Positions 9,045-18,338 of a stretch of DNA of 64,000 nucleotides are shown in pieces (within the stretch, counting starts at the first letter, position 1; each line of letters opens with the position of its first letter). The translations under genes and the position numbers were made by a program. The notes beneath the pieces were generated by a model. That model was not told the origin of the DNA, made no database searches, and saw only the letters and a list, made by a program, of their open reading frames with translations. Source of the DNA: Streptomyces sp. NBC_01294 (lineage in GTDB: Bacteria > Actinomycetota > Actinomycetes > Streptomycetales > Streptomycetaceae); contig NZ_CP108423.1 in the NCBI RefSeq assembly GCF_035917235.1, forward strand, positions 434,001-498,000, in the 5' to 3' direction.

Positions 9045-9713
9045 CTAGGCCCGGGTGCAGACGTGGGTGGTGGTGCTGCCCGAGGCTTCGATGTGGCGGA
9101 CGGTCAGCTTGTTGTCGGCGTAGGTGACCGAGAGGCGCTGGCCGTCGCCCGCGTTCCTGTGGCCCGGCGGCTGCCAGGGGAGCGTGAGTTCGACGCGGTC
9201 GCCCACCGTCAGCGGGACCGCGTGGGCCTGGGTGCCCCGCTCGCGGGTCAGTGCCGCCGGGCCTTCGTGGGCCTCGATCGCCAGGACCCCGCTCCCGTGC
9301 AGCCGGTAGCCGCCCTGCCAGGTGCCCGCCTTGCCGCCCCATTCGATGGTCCAGGAGTGGAGGTCGACCGTGGCCTTGCCCCGGGCCACGTCGCCGCCCG
9401 GCACGGTCGACTCGATGGTCCAGGCGCCCTTGACGAACGCCTCGAAGGAGCGGTCCAGTACGCCCCGCTTGGTGGGGGTGGCCGCGGTGGCGGAGGGCTG
9501 CGCGGGCGCCGCCGAGGTCGGGGAAGCGCCCGAGGTCGGGGAAGCCGAGGCCCCGGAGGGAGCGGGGGCGCCGGAAGTGGCCCCCGTGGCCGCCTGCCGG
9601 TCCTTGCCCGTGCAGGCCGCGAGCAAGGACGCGCCGACGCCGATGGCCAGGTAGCGCAGCGCGTTGCGCCGGCCGATGATGCCCGCCGCGGTGCGGATGT
9701 CACGTACCGTCAT
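9045..9713 (-). CDS. Tat-type lipoprotein, unknown function
   Basis: A 222-residue secreted protein. The N-terminus has a twin arginine (GRRNALRYLAIG) followed by a hydrophobic stretch and the lipobox LLAAC, so export by Tat and lipid anchoring are predicted. Next comes a low-complexity Ala/Ser/Pro/Thr spacer of about 50 residues, then a folded domain rich in Trp and beta-type sequence (WTIESTVPGGDVARGKATV, WTIEWGGKAGTWQGGYRL). I do not recognise the domain. The start at 9713 follows a G-rich GGGAAGA at unusually short distance; a TTG at 9743 is the alternative. Confidence 0.65.
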   Translation of the reverse strand: MTVRDIRTAAGIIGRRNALRYLAIGVGASLLAACTGKDRQAATGATSGAPAPSGASASPTSGASPTSAAPAQPSATAATPTKRGVLDRSFEAFVKGAWTIESTVPGGDVARGKATVDLHSWTIEWGGKAGTWQGGYRLHGSGVLAIEAHEGPAALTRERGTQAHAVPLTVGDRVELTLPWQPPGHRNAGDGQRLSVTYADNKLTVRHIEASGSTTTHVCTRA

Positions 9714-9819
9714 TCTTCCCCCGATGAAGATGAGTTGGATCAAAGAGGCAAGTGTACGAGGGGCCCGTGCAGCCTTTCGGTCTCCCCCGGGCCTTGCGCC
9801 CCGGGCGGCGGCGGTGCCC

Positions 9820-10827
9820 TCACGGGCGGGCGGCGAGGAGGGACTCGGCCACGCCGGTGCGGGCGTAGAGCACGGAGCGGCCGGCCCGGTGGGCGCTGAC
9901 CAGACCCGCGTCGCGCAGTGCGGTGAGGCACTGGGACACCCCGGCGGCCGAGAGCCCCGTACGGCGGGCCAGTTCGGTGGTCGAGGCCGGTGTCTCCAGT
10001 TCGGTCAGCAGCAGGGTCCGGGAGCGGCCGAGTACGGCGGCCAGGGCCTCGGTCCGGGTGACGGGCCGGGGTTCCCGCAGCGAGCCCGTGCCGCGCGCCG
10101 GGTAGGCGAGTTGGGGCGGCTCGGGCGGCGTCACCCGGGTGAACGGGACCGGCCCCGTGAAGGCCGAGGGGATCAGCAGCAGCCCTGCGCCCGCCGTCGT
10201 CCGGGACAGGGGCCGGTGGCGGCGGTCCAGCCGGAGCGCGTTGTCGTCCCGGCTCACCGAGGGGTGCAGAGCGTTGAAGAGACGGCCCGCGCCGTGCTCG
10301 GCGACCCGTCGGGACCGGTGGAAGACGTCGGCTTCGAGTACCGCCCGGATCCGTGCCCAGTAGGGCGCGAGCGCCAGCTCCCAGTAGGTCTCGATCTCTT
10401 CCGTGACCCGGCCCAGGCGGGCCCGCGGTTCGGCGTACAGGGTCCGCGCCCGCGGGCCGAGGCCTCCCTGCTCCTGCCCGAGGCGGTCGAGCTCCCGGCG
10501 TACCCGGTCGGCGGGAGAGGCCCGGATCCCGGCGAGCTCCTCGGCCAGGTCCGGAGCCGGCCCGGTCGGCGCCGGGTTGAGGAAGTCCGGCACGTACCCC
10601 GAGGGCGGGATCAGCTCGGCCAGCCAGCCCCGGTCCAGGCCGGCGGCCGCCAGCCGCGGCCGTACCTGCGCTGCCCAGGGCCGGTGCACGAGGGGTGTGG
10701 ACCCGGAGCGCAGCAGCCGGAAGCTGGGCCCGACCTCCCACATCGGCGACACGGCGAACCGCATCTGCGCCAGATCACTCACCGAGAAGGACAACTCCGC
10801 CAGCACAGCCACCCCGTGGATTCGCAC
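9820..10827 (-). CDS. ArsR-type winged-helix regulator with large N-terminal domain
   Basis: A 335-residue protein. The last 75 residues form an ArsR/SmtB winged helix (ASTTELARRTGLSAAGVSQCLTALRDAGLVSAHRAGRSVLYART). The roughly 240-residue front half (MRFAVSPMWEVGPSFRLLR) matches the uncharacterised domain often found on Streptomyces regulators of this shape. No cysteine metal site is visible in the winged helix. Only 49 bases separate it from the divergent aldo/keto reductase gene, so it probably controls that gene and itself. Confidence 0.75.
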   Translation of the reverse strand: MRIHGVAVLAELSFSVSDLAQMRFAVSPMWEVGPSFRLLRSGSTPLVHRPWAAQVRPRLAAAGLDRGWLAELIPPSGYVPDFLNPAPTGPAPDLAEELAGIRASPADRVRRELDRLGQEQGGLGPRARTLYAEPRARLGRVTEEIETYWELALAPYWARIRAVLEADVFHRSRRVAEHGAGRLFNALHPSVSRDDNALRLDRRHRPLSRTTAGAGLLLIPSAFTGPVPFTRVTPPEPPQLAYPARGTGSLREPRPVTRTEALAAVLGRSRTLLLTELETPASTTELARRTGLSAAGVSQCLTALRDAGLVSAHRAGRSVLYARTGVAESLLAARP

Positions 10828-10876
10828 ATGCCTGAATCAATGGCCTGGCAGCGTACCCGGTGGCGATCATCCGGGC

Positions 10877-11785
10877 ATGACCTCACAGACCATCACCGCT
10901 GCGGCATCCGGCACGTGGACACTCGGCGACGTGGAGATCAACCGCATCGGCTTCGGCGCGATGCGCCTGACGCAGCAGGGCGAGGCCTTCGCGGACGACG
11001 CCGTGGCGAGCGACCGCGGCCGGGCGATCGGCGTGCTGCGCCGCGCGGTCGAGCTGGGCGTGAACCACATCGACACCGCCGCGTTCTACTTCTCGCCGCT
11101 GCGCTCCGCCAACGAGCTGATCAACCGGGCGCTGGCGCCCTATCCGGAGGACCTCGTGATCACCACCAAGGTCGGGCCCGGCCGCGGCCCGTCCGGGACG
11201 TGGCTTCCCCACGCCTCCCCCGGGCAGCTGCGCGCCCAGGTCGAGGAGAACCTGCGCCAGCTCGGCCGTGACCACCTCGACGTGGTGAACCTGCGCGTCG
11301 TCGGAACCGATTCCCTCGCGGAGCGCTTCGGAGAGCTGGCCCGGCTCCGCGATACCGGCCTCATCCGCCACCTGGGGATCTCCAACGTCACCCCCGAGCA
11401 CCTCGCCGAGGCCCGGGCCATCGCGCCGGTGGTCTGCGTGCAGAACATGTACGGGATCGGCGTGCGGCCCGAGCAGGACGCGTTGCTGCACACCTGCGGC
11501 GAGCAGGGGATCGCGTTCGTGCCGTTCTACTCCATCGCCGCCGCCGGAGGGCAGGCGGGCGCGAGCGGCGCCGAGAGCGAGGAGGTGCGTGCCGTCGCGC
11601 GGGCGCACGGGGCGAGCCCGGCGCAGGTACGGCTGGCGTGGACGCTCCACCGGGGGCCGCACGTGCTGGCCATCCCCGGTACCGGCAACCCCGGCCACCT
11701 GGACGCGAACGTGGCCGCCGGAGCGCTGCGCCTCTCCGCGGACGATCTGGCCGTCCTGGAAGCCCTCCACCGGGGCACGGCGTGA
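10877..11785 (+). CDS. Aldo/keto reductase
   Basis: A 302-residue AKR-fold oxidoreductase, start ATG 10877. Recognisable elements are FGAMRLT, HIDTAAFYFSPLRSANEL carrying the catalytic Asp/Tyr, TTKVGPG with the Lys, and IPGTGNPGHLDAN for NADP phosphate. The His position is altered: VVNLRVVG replaces the usual LHRP-type segment, so proton relay may differ. It is divergent from the ArsR-type regulator and probably its target; its own substrate is unknown. Confidence 0.8.
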   Translation: MTSQTITAAASGTWTLGDVEINRIGFGAMRLTQQGEAFADDAVASDRGRAIGVLRRAVELGVNHIDTAAFYFSPLRSANELINRALAPYPEDLVITTKVGPGRGPSGTWLPHASPGQLRAQVEENLRQLGRDHLDVVNLRVVGTDSLAERFGELARLRDTGLIRHLGISNVTPEHLAEARAIAPVVCVQNMYGIGVRPEQDALLHTCGEQGIAFVPFYSIAAAGGQAGASGAESEEVRAVARAHGASPAQVRLAWTLHRGPHVLAIPGTGNPGHLDANVAAGALRLSADDLAVLEALHRGTA

Positions 11786-11890
11786 GCCGAGGGCGGCGTA
11801 AGCAGCGGGCGGCGTAAGCCGAGCGATCGGGCCACCGCCGCCGAGGGTCCGGACGCCGGCCCCGCGGGCGTCGCGCGGGGACGGCGGCCG

Positions 11891-12139
11891 TCAGGGGAGG
11901 TCGTCGGTCGGCGGGTCCGCCTCGTACACGTGGGGGGTGTCCCCTTCCCACTCCACCAGCTCGATGCCGCTGAGGACCACGTCGTCGGGGTCCGGCATGC
12001 CGGCGCGCCGCAGGAACTCGATGACGTCCTCGTCCGAGCGGGCGAGGCCGAGGGACTCTTCTCCGCTCGGGGTCCGCAGGGTCACCTGCCGGCCTCCCGA
12101 CGGGAAGATCCGGTGCACGACGACGGGCGCATGATGCAT
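11891..12139 (-). CDS. Small hypothetical protein
   Basis: An 82-residue acidic protein (MHHAPVVVHRIFPSGGRQV start). The C-terminus is rich in Asp/Glu/Pro (YEADPPTDDLP). The start at 12139 follows a G-rich stretch. A long frame extends much further upstream, but that part is a shadow of the next gene. No domain recognised. Strong third-position GC bias supports coding. Confidence 0.55.
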   Translation of the reverse strand: MHHAPVVVHRIFPSGGRQVTLRTPSGEESLGLARSDEDVIEFLRRAGMPDPDDVVLSGIELVEWEGDTPHVYEADPPTDDLP

Positions 12140-12183
12140 ACCCCCAGCCTCGCTCCGCCGGCCCGGCCCGGCACCCCGGGGGC

Positions 12184-12690
12184 TCAGGGCGTACGGCCGA
12201 CGGTGGCGGCGCCGTCCGACGCGGCCGGGATGCGGAACATCGAGGGGTCCGGGTAGGTCGCCTTCTCGGCCCGCACGACCTCCTCGATCTCCGCCCTGAA
12301 GGCGGGCTCGAAGAAGTCGACGGCCAGCAGGAGCCGCAGTCCCCGCAGGGTCGGGTCGAGCAGCGGGCGGGCCATCCGGGCCCCGCCTCCGGCGAGGCCG
12401 GTGAATCCGGCCCGCGCGGTCGTCGATCTCCCGCTCACGCGGTCCTCGAGTCCGGCGGCCGCGTACCCGGCGATCAGCGCGAGTTCGGTGAGGAACTTCC
12501 GGGTGCCGAGGGCCATCTCCTCGGCACCCTGCAGGGTCTGGACGGAGCCGCCCGCCACCTTGAAGTCGTCGCTGTTGCGCTTGAGGCCGCGCGCCTCGTA
12601 CACGGCGTGCGCCTCCTCGAAGAGCCGCCCCGCCTCGTCGACCGCCTTCATCGCCGTCACCAGCTGGTCGATGTCGATCTCGCGCTTCAC
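12184..12690 (-). CDS. Hypothetical protein
   Basis: A 168-residue protein starting at GTG 12690 with AGGAGG at four bases. It is mostly alpha-helical by composition (KREIDIDQLVTAMKAVDEA, FLTELALIAGYAAAGLEDRV). No membrane segment and no known domain were seen. It reads in the same direction as the 82-residue gene 44 bases downstream and could form an operon with it. Confidence 0.65.
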   Translation of the reverse strand: MKREIDIDQLVTAMKAVDEAGRLFEEAHAVYEARGLKRNSDDFKVAGGSVQTLQGAEEMALGTRKFLTELALIAGYAAAGLEDRVSGRSTTARAGFTGLAGGGARMARPLLDPTLRGLRLLLAVDFFEPAFRAEIEEVVRAEKATYPDPSMFRIPAASDGAATVGRTP

Positions 12691-12968
12691 GCTGCCTCCT
12701 GGTCCGGAACTGTGGTGCACAGACCGTAGGAGGCAAAGCGTCCCCGGCGGAACACCCCTGCGCCGGTCAGATCTCGCGGCCGCCGGCGCCGCCCGGGGGT
12801 CCTTCTCGCGGCCCCGGATCCAACTCGCCCTGCCCTCTTGCGGCTTGGTTCCGGGACGGGCCGAACCGCCCCTGGCCCCCCGTGCCGCCCGAGGCGTACG
12901 TTCCGCGCGGATCCCCACCCGGGGCGAAACGCCCCGCGGCCGGGCCTCGGGCGGGGATACTCGGACGC

Positions 12969-13343
12969 GTGGAACTGCACATCGATCACCGCTGGCTGTT
13001 GGAGCGGCAGGAGGCGCTGTTCAAGGACGTGGAGGTGGCCGACCACTCCGCCCTGGTCGCCGCCGTCGCCCGGCACCGGGTGAACACGCCCAGCCTGGAA
13101 GTGGACGACCCCGACGCCTACTGGCGTGCGGCCGCCCTGCTCGACGCGATCGTCCTGCTGCGGCCGCTCCCCGACTCGAACGAGTACTTCGCCTACGGGG
13201 TGGCCGTCGCGTACATCGAGGCCTCCGGCAAGGCGGTGGAGGCCTCGTACGAGCAGTGGCGCGACCTCATCACCGACATCCGCATGCTGCGCGTGAACGT
13301 CTTCGGCGTGGCCGCCCGGCTCCGCTCCTGGCAACCCGCCTAG
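12969..13343 (+). CDS. Fic/Doc-like protein with degenerate motif
   Basis: A 124-residue protein starting at GTG 12969 and divergent from the preceding gene. It resembles the Streptomyces proteins usually annotated as Fic-family toxin components: an N-terminal helix (HIDHRWLLERQEAL), a helix ending ALLDAIVLLRPLPDSNEYF, and a following helix AYGVAVAYIEASG. In true Fic/Doc enzymes the central loop is HPFx(D/E)GN(G/K)R and binds the nucleotide or phosphate. Here it reads RPLPDSNEY, so the catalytic His is Arg and the glycine is lost. No antitoxin-like partner is next to it. Probably non-catalytic (inference). Confidence 0.55.
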   Translation: MELHIDHRWLLERQEALFKDVEVADHSALVAAVARHRVNTPSLEVDDPDAYWRAAALLDAIVLLRPLPDSNEYFAYGVAVAYIEASGKAVEASYEQWRDLITDIRMLRVNVFGVAARLRSWQPA

Positions 13344-13421
13344 GACCCGACCGAGCCGGACCGGTCCGGGCCCGTCGTACGGGCCGTCGTACGGACCCGC
13401 CGCCCAGGCCCGTCCGCGCCC

Positions 13422-13808
13422 TCAGCGCCGGCGCTGGGCCGGGGTGCCCACGAGGAGCGCGTCGGAGACGAGCCGCGCGCCGCGGGCGAGGCGGCTGAGC
13501 TGCTCCAGCTCCACCGCGTACATCTTGATCGAGTTCTCGATGACCGATTCGGCTATGCCCATCGTCGGCAGTTCCGCGCGGCTGGTCTGCAGGGCCGTCC
13601 GCACGGCGCGCATCTCGTGCTGCAGCTGGAGCTGGACGTGCCGGGCCAGGAGCGCGTGGTGGCGGGTCAGGGTGAGGTAGCCGCCGTAGCGGGCCGGGAG
13701 GAGGTCCCGCAGCCAGCGCGTGGCCGTGCGTTCCCAGTCGTGCGTCCCGGGCGCCTTGACCTGCATGGGCCAGTCCGGGCTGAGCGTAAACGTGGCCGTC
13801 TGGGGCAT
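13422..13808 (-). CDS. Hypothetical protein
   Basis: A 128-residue protein starting at ATG 13808 (GGAAG eight bases upstream). It is basic and probably helical, with HALLARHVQLQLQHEMRAV as a likely long amphipathic helix, and ends in a basic tail (GTPAQRRR). No known domain, signal peptide or membrane segment was seen. The frame stays open further upstream, but the AT-rich promoter-like region there argues against a longer protein. Confidence 0.6.
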   Translation of the reverse strand: MPQTATFTLSPDWPMQVKAPGTHDWERTATRWLRDLLPARYGGYLTLTRHHALLARHVQLQLQHEMRAVRTALQTSRAELPTMGIAESVIENSIKMYAVELEQLSRLARGARLVSDALLVGTPAQRRR

Positions 13809-14120
13809 TCTCGTCACTTCCGAGTGGTGTCGAAGCTCTGATCGAGACGTTCTGGGGGCGGCCTCGGCCCAGGGGTTGACCGAGGCCGCCATGGGCGCTC
13901 TGCAGGATCCGAAAGCCTGGACTCGACACGCGGTCGCGACGTGAGGAGGTTCGTCGTGCCGCGCGTACGTTCGGAAGGACGTGGGGACGTCCTCCTTGGC
14001 ATCTGGTGGATCAGGAGCGCCGTCGTCAGTAAACATATATACCGTCGAGTAAGCAAGAGTATGAAAAATTTCATGCACCTCGACGGCTGAATATCCCCTG
14101 GTGGAGTCGACTGGAATGCC
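13809..14120. promoter_or_regulatory. AT-rich intergenic region
   Basis: A stretch of 312 bases between two leftward genes. The left part is ordinary GC-rich leader. Positions about 14025-14105 are strikingly AT-rich for this genome (AAACATATATACCG, AAAAATTTCATG), which suits a promoter for the gene at 13808. No convincing operator or small gene was seen. Confidence 0.35.
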
Positions 14121-15050
14121 CTAGAGGAAGAAGCCGTGCTGATCGGCCACGTGCTCGTAGTCCTCCAGGCGCGCCTGCGTCCGCTCGGGGTCCGCGTCGG
14201 CCATCGCCTGCAGCAGGGCCGCGGACAGCATCCCGGGCGCCGCGTACGAGTCGAACACCAGGCGGGACCCCGTCCCCGCCGTCAGGGCCACGTCCGCCTC
14301 GTCCACCAGCGGCCCCAGGGTGGTATCCGTGATCAGGACCACACGCAGCCCCGTGCTCCGGGCGGCCCGGATGGCGGCCAGGGTCTCCTTGGCGTGCCGC
14401 GGCATGGCGAAGGCCAGGACCCAGGTGCCGCCGGCCGCCCTGGACTGGAGCAGCGCGTCGAAGGCGACGCTGCCGCCGCGCGTCACCAGCCGAACGTCGG
14501 GGTGGATGCGCCGGGCGGCGTAGGCGAAGTACTCCGCCAGGGAGACCGAGATCCGCAGGCCGAGGATGGTCAGCGGCACCGAGGCGGCCAGTTCGCGGCC
14601 GATGTCCAGCACCTGGTTGGTGTCGGCGAGCAGCCGGCGCACGTTCTCCAGGTTCTCGATCTCCGCGTCGACGGCCGCCTGGAGCTCATTGCGGCGGATC
14701 TGCTCGCGGGTGTCCGTGGCGCCGGCGACCGCGCTCAGCGCGATCGGCTGGAGCACGTCGCGCAGGGCGGGGTAGCCGCTGAATCCGAGGGAGGCGGCGA
14801 ACCGGGTGACGGAGGGCTGGCTCACGCCCACCCGTTCGGCGAGCTCGGTGATCGAGAGGAACGCGGCCTCGGTGAGGTGGTCGATCAGGTACTGGGCGAT
14901 GCGGCGCTGGCCCGGTGACAGGCGGCGGCCGTCGAAGAGCGCGAGGAGCCGGTCGGCCGGAGGGCGGACCTCTTCGGACGACTGACCGCTCGGCTGGCCG
15001 CTCGGCGTGATCGCAGCCGCCTGCGCGCGTGCCCGCTGCCCCGATGACAC
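14121..15050 (-). CDS. MurR/RpiR family transcriptional regulator
   Basis: A 309-residue regulator starting at GTG 15050 with GGAGG seven bases upstream. Residues about 30-105 form the RpiR helix-turn-helix (QRRIAQYLIDHLTEAAFLSI, then GVSQPSVTRFAASLGFSGYP). Residues about 130-270 form a SIS sugar-phosphate-binding domain (LTILGLRISVSLAEYFAYAAR, VVLITDTTLGPLVDEADVAL). Such proteins sense phosphosugars and repress or activate catabolic genes. No sugar genes adjoin it, so the target is not evident. Confidence 0.88.
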   Translation of the reverse strand: MSSGQRARAQAAAITPSGQPSGQSSEEVRPPADRLLALFDGRRLSPGQRRIAQYLIDHLTEAAFLSITELAERVGVSQPSVTRFAASLGFSGYPALRDVLQPIALSAVAGATDTREQIRRNELQAAVDAEIENLENVRRLLADTNQVLDIGRELAASVPLTILGLRISVSLAEYFAYAARRIHPDVRLVTRGGSVAFDALLQSRAAGGTWVLAFAMPRHAKETLAAIRAARSTGLRVVLITDTTLGPLVDEADVALTAGTGSRLVFDSYAAPGMLSAALLQAMADADPERTQARLEDYEHVADQHGFFL

Positions 15051-15114
15051 CGGAGGGCCTCCTTCTCACGTCACTCGCGCTCCAACATAGCTCACGCCCT
15101 GTGGCCGATGATGA

Positions 15115-15822
15115 TCAGTCCTGGGCGCGGGAGGTCACCGGGGCGTCGGTGCGGTCGCCCAGGAACTCGTACCAGCGGCGCTGCAGGCACAGGTAGCGGG
15201 TGTCGGCCTCGACGAGGTCGAGGAAGGAGCCGATCGTCGCGTTGAGCCGTTCGTCGAGTTCCCGGTCGGCGAGTGCGCTCTCCTCGGTGAACGCGTGGTG
15301 GGCGTTGGCGAGGCTGAACATGTCGGGGTAGACGCGGGCGCCGAGGTGTTCCAGCGGTACGCGCAGGGCCCAGAGGCCGCGGTTGCCGCCGACCATCGAG
15401 GGCGAGGCGGACACCAGCAGCGTCTGCTTGTCCTTGAAGGGCTGCGGGCTGTAGCGGGAGACCCAGTCGATGGCGTTCTTCAGCGCGCCCGGGACGGAGG
15501 CGTTGTACTCGGGCGAGGAGATGATCAGCGCCTGCGCGTCCTCGATCCGCCGGCAGAGGTCCAGGGCGGCCTTCGGCAGCCCCTCGTCGGCCTCCGCGTC
15601 CCCGTCGTACGACGACATCGGGAAGTCACCGAGCGTGGCGGCTTCCGCGACGGCGCCGGCCCGGCCCACCTGGGCGGCGACCAGTGCCGCGAGCCGGGCG
15701 TTGACCGAGCCGGTGCGGGAGGAGCCGGACAGGACGAGCACGCGCAGGGAGGTCTGGGCGTGCTCGTCGTCGTGCGGACGGGCCGGATCCGCCGGGAAGC
15801 GGTCGTTGTCTGTCGGGTTCAT
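15115..15822 (-). CDS. NADPH-dependent FMN reductase family protein
   Basis: A 235-residue flavodoxin-fold protein, start ATG 15822 (GGAG upstream). The FMN phosphate loop LVLSGSSRTGSVNARLA and the second flavin loop ISSPEYNASVPGALKNAIDW are clear; SASPSMVGGNRGLWALRVPL completes the fold. A hydrophilic extension of about 25 residues precedes the fold. It lies just beyond the terminator of the whiE operon on the same strand. A role in supplying reduced flavin to the pigment oxygenase is possible but unproven. Confidence 0.85.
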   Translation of the reverse strand: MNPTDNDRFPADPARPHDDEHAQTSLRVLVLSGSSRTGSVNARLAALVAAQVGRAGAVAEAATLGDFPMSSYDGDAEADEGLPKAALDLCRRIEDAQALIISSPEYNASVPGALKNAIDWVSRYSPQPFKDKQTLLVSASPSMVGGNRGLWALRVPLEHLGARVYPDMFSLANAHHAFTEESALADRELDERLNATIGSFLDLVEADTRYLCLQRRWYEFLGDRTDAPVTSRAQD

Positions 15823-15902
15823 GCCGGTCTCCTGCTCTCTGCGCTCTGTTCTCGGTTCTCTGCGCTCTCGGGCACCTGCTGCGGGGTCCTCGGCACGCGC
15901 GG

Positions 15903-15934
15903 CGGGACCCGCACACTCCGGTGTGCGGGTCCCG
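15903..15934 (-). terminator. whiE operon terminator
   Basis: A perfect 14-bp stem (CGGGACCCGCACAC with its complement) around the loop TCCG, 13 bases after the stop of the last pigment gene. No long T-run follows, as is usual in Streptomyces. It separates the whiE operon from the FMN reductase gene. Confidence 0.8.
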
Positions 15935-15947
15935 TCCGGGCCGCGGG

Positions 15948-16289
15948 TCACTTCGCGCCGGGGTTCTCCCAGCGGTAGAACTCGTGGGCCATGGCGTCCT
16001 TCGGGCTGCGCCAGGTCTCCGGGTTGTGCGGGCTGACGTAGGCGGTGAGCCGGTCGCTGAGGTCCCGGAACTCCGGGTGGCCGGTGACCTTCGCGATGGC
16101 CGGGCCGGGCGGCCGGTCCGCCTCGATCAGGTGCATGTAGACGTCGCCGAACTGGAACAGGCTGCGGCGCGAGACCCCTACCAGGTGCGGCAGTTCGCCC
16201 GCGTCCGAGCTCGCGAAGAGCTCGGCGATGTCGGGCGCCGATCCCGGCGCCATGCGGGCGACGATGAGGGCGCGGTGCATCTGGTTCAT
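15948..16289 (-). CDS. whiE-ORFVII: TcmI-type polyketide cyclase (whiE ORFVII)
   Basis: A 113-residue small cyclase (MNQMHRALIVARM, LVGVSRRSLFQFGDVYMHLI, HPEFRDLSDRLTAYVSPH). It belongs to the ferredoxin-like-fold cyclases represented by TcmI, which close later rings of an aromatic polyketide. It is the last gene of the leftward pigment operon, 20 bases after the aromatase gene. Position and sequence match whiE ORFVII of S. coelicolor. The ribosome site is weak; AAGG lies 11 bases upstream of the ATG at 16289. Confidence 0.9.
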   Translation of the reverse strand: MNQMHRALIVARMAPGSAPDIAELFASSDAGELPHLVGVSRRSLFQFGDVYMHLIEADRPPGPAIAKVTGHPEFRDLSDRLTAYVSPHNPETWRSPKDAMAHEFYRWENPGAK

Positions 16290-16309
16290 CCGGGTGGTTG
16301 CCTTTCGCT

Positions 16310-17045
<736 letters not shown>

Positions 17046-17099
17046 GCGGGGTCTCTCTTCCTGTGAGGGGACTGCACGGGTCCCGCCGGACCACTCCGA

Positions 17100-18338
17100 C
17101 TACGTGGTCGCCGGGGAGCCTTTGCGGAGGACGAGCGCGGAGTTCGATCCCATCCGGCCGCGGCTGAGGACGAGCGCGGTGCGCAGCTCCGCGGGGCGGG
17201 CGCTGCCGGTCACCACGTCGAGGTCGTGGCACACGTCGTAGACGTTCGGGGTCGGCGGGATAACGCCGTGCTCCAGGGCCAGGACCGCGGCCGCCGTGTC
17301 GAGGGCGGGCGCCGCGCAGTAGGCCCTGCCGGTACCGGACTTGGGCGCCGTGACCGGTACCTTCCGTCCGTGTCCGCCAAGGGCGTCGGCGATGGCGGCC
17401 GCCTCCGCCGCGTCGGCCTCCGGGGTCCCGAGGGCGTCGGCGAAGACCACGTCGACCTCCTCGGGGGCGCATCCGGCTTCCCGGAGGGCGCCGCGGATGG
17501 CGTGGGCCAGCCCCTCGCCGGACTCCTCCCGTCGCCGGGTGCCGGTGAAGGTCGCGGCGTGGCCGGCCAGGACCGCGCGGACGGTGGCCCCGCGGCGGCG
17601 GACCTCCTCCTCGTCCTCGACGACGAACATCGCGCCGCCCTCGGCGGGGACGAACCCGCAGGCCTTCGCGGTGAACGGCCGGTAGGCGCGCTCCGGGTCG
17701 TCCAGGGTGCTCAGTCCCTCGTACTCCAGCTGGCAGACGATGGAGTACGGCGCGAGGGGTGCCTCCGTGGCCCCGACCAGCATGGCCCGGCTGCCCTGGC
17801 GGATCGCCCGGGCGGCGTGCGCGAAGGCGTCCAGTCCGCCCGCCTCGTCGCTGCACACGACACCGCAGGGGCCCTTGAGCCCGCGCCGGATGGAGATCTG
17901 GCCGGTGCTCGCCGCGTAGAACCAGGCGATCGACTGGTACGGGCCCACGAACCGCGGTCCCTGCTCCCAGAGGTGCTGCAGTTCGCGCTGGCCGAACTCG
18001 CCGCCGCCGGAGCCGGCGGCGGTGACGACGCCCACGGAGAAGGGATCGCCCTCGTAGTCGGCCCGGCCGAGCCGGGCGTCCACCAGGGCCAGGTCGGCCG
18101 CGGCCAGGGCGTGGTGGGTGAAGCGGTCGGTCTGGACGAGGAAGCGGTCCTCGACCATGGCGGCCGGATCGAAGCCCCGGACCTCGCCCGCGACGCGCAG
18201 CGGCAGGTGCTCGCACCCGGCCCTGGTGACGCGGTCCAGCACGCTGGCGCCGGACTGGGTCGCCTTCCAGAAGGCGTCGGCGCCCACGCCGTTGGGCGCG
18301 ATGACCCCGATGCCCGTGATGACCGTACGGCTGGTCAC
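17100..18338 (-). CDS. whiE-ORFIV: Ketosynthase beta / chain length factor (whiE ORFIV)
   Basis: A 412-residue ketosynthase-fold protein starting at GTG 18338 and overlapping the KS-alpha stop by four bases (GTGA). It partners KS-alpha and sets chain length. The active-site Cys of ketosynthases is missing as expected: aligning [13 protein letters not shown] with [10 protein letters not shown] places Glu165 at that position, where most chain length factors have Gln. A cysteine (Cys162) lies three residues earlier. The rest of the fold ([42 protein letters not shown]) is conserved. Confidence 0.93.
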   Translation of the reverse strand: MTSRTVITGIGVIAPNGVGADAFWKATQSGASVLDRVTRAGCEHLPLRVAGEVRGFDPAAMVEDRFLVQTDRFTHHALAAADLALVDARLGRADYEGDPFSVGVVTAAGSGGGEFGQRELQHLWEQGPRFVGPYQSIAWFYAASTGQISIRRGLKGPCGVVCSDEAGGLDAFAHAARAIRQGSRAMLVGATEAPLAPYSIVCQLEYEGLSTLDDPERAYRPFTAKACGFVPAEGGAMFVVEDEEEVRRRGATVRAVLAGHAATFTGTRRREESGEGLAHAIRGALREAGCAPEEVDVVFADALGTPEADAAEAAAIADALGGHGRKVPVTAPKSGTGRAYCAAPALDTAAAVLALEHGVIPPTPNVYDVCHDLDVVTGSARPAELRTALVLSRGRMGSNSALVLRKGSPATT

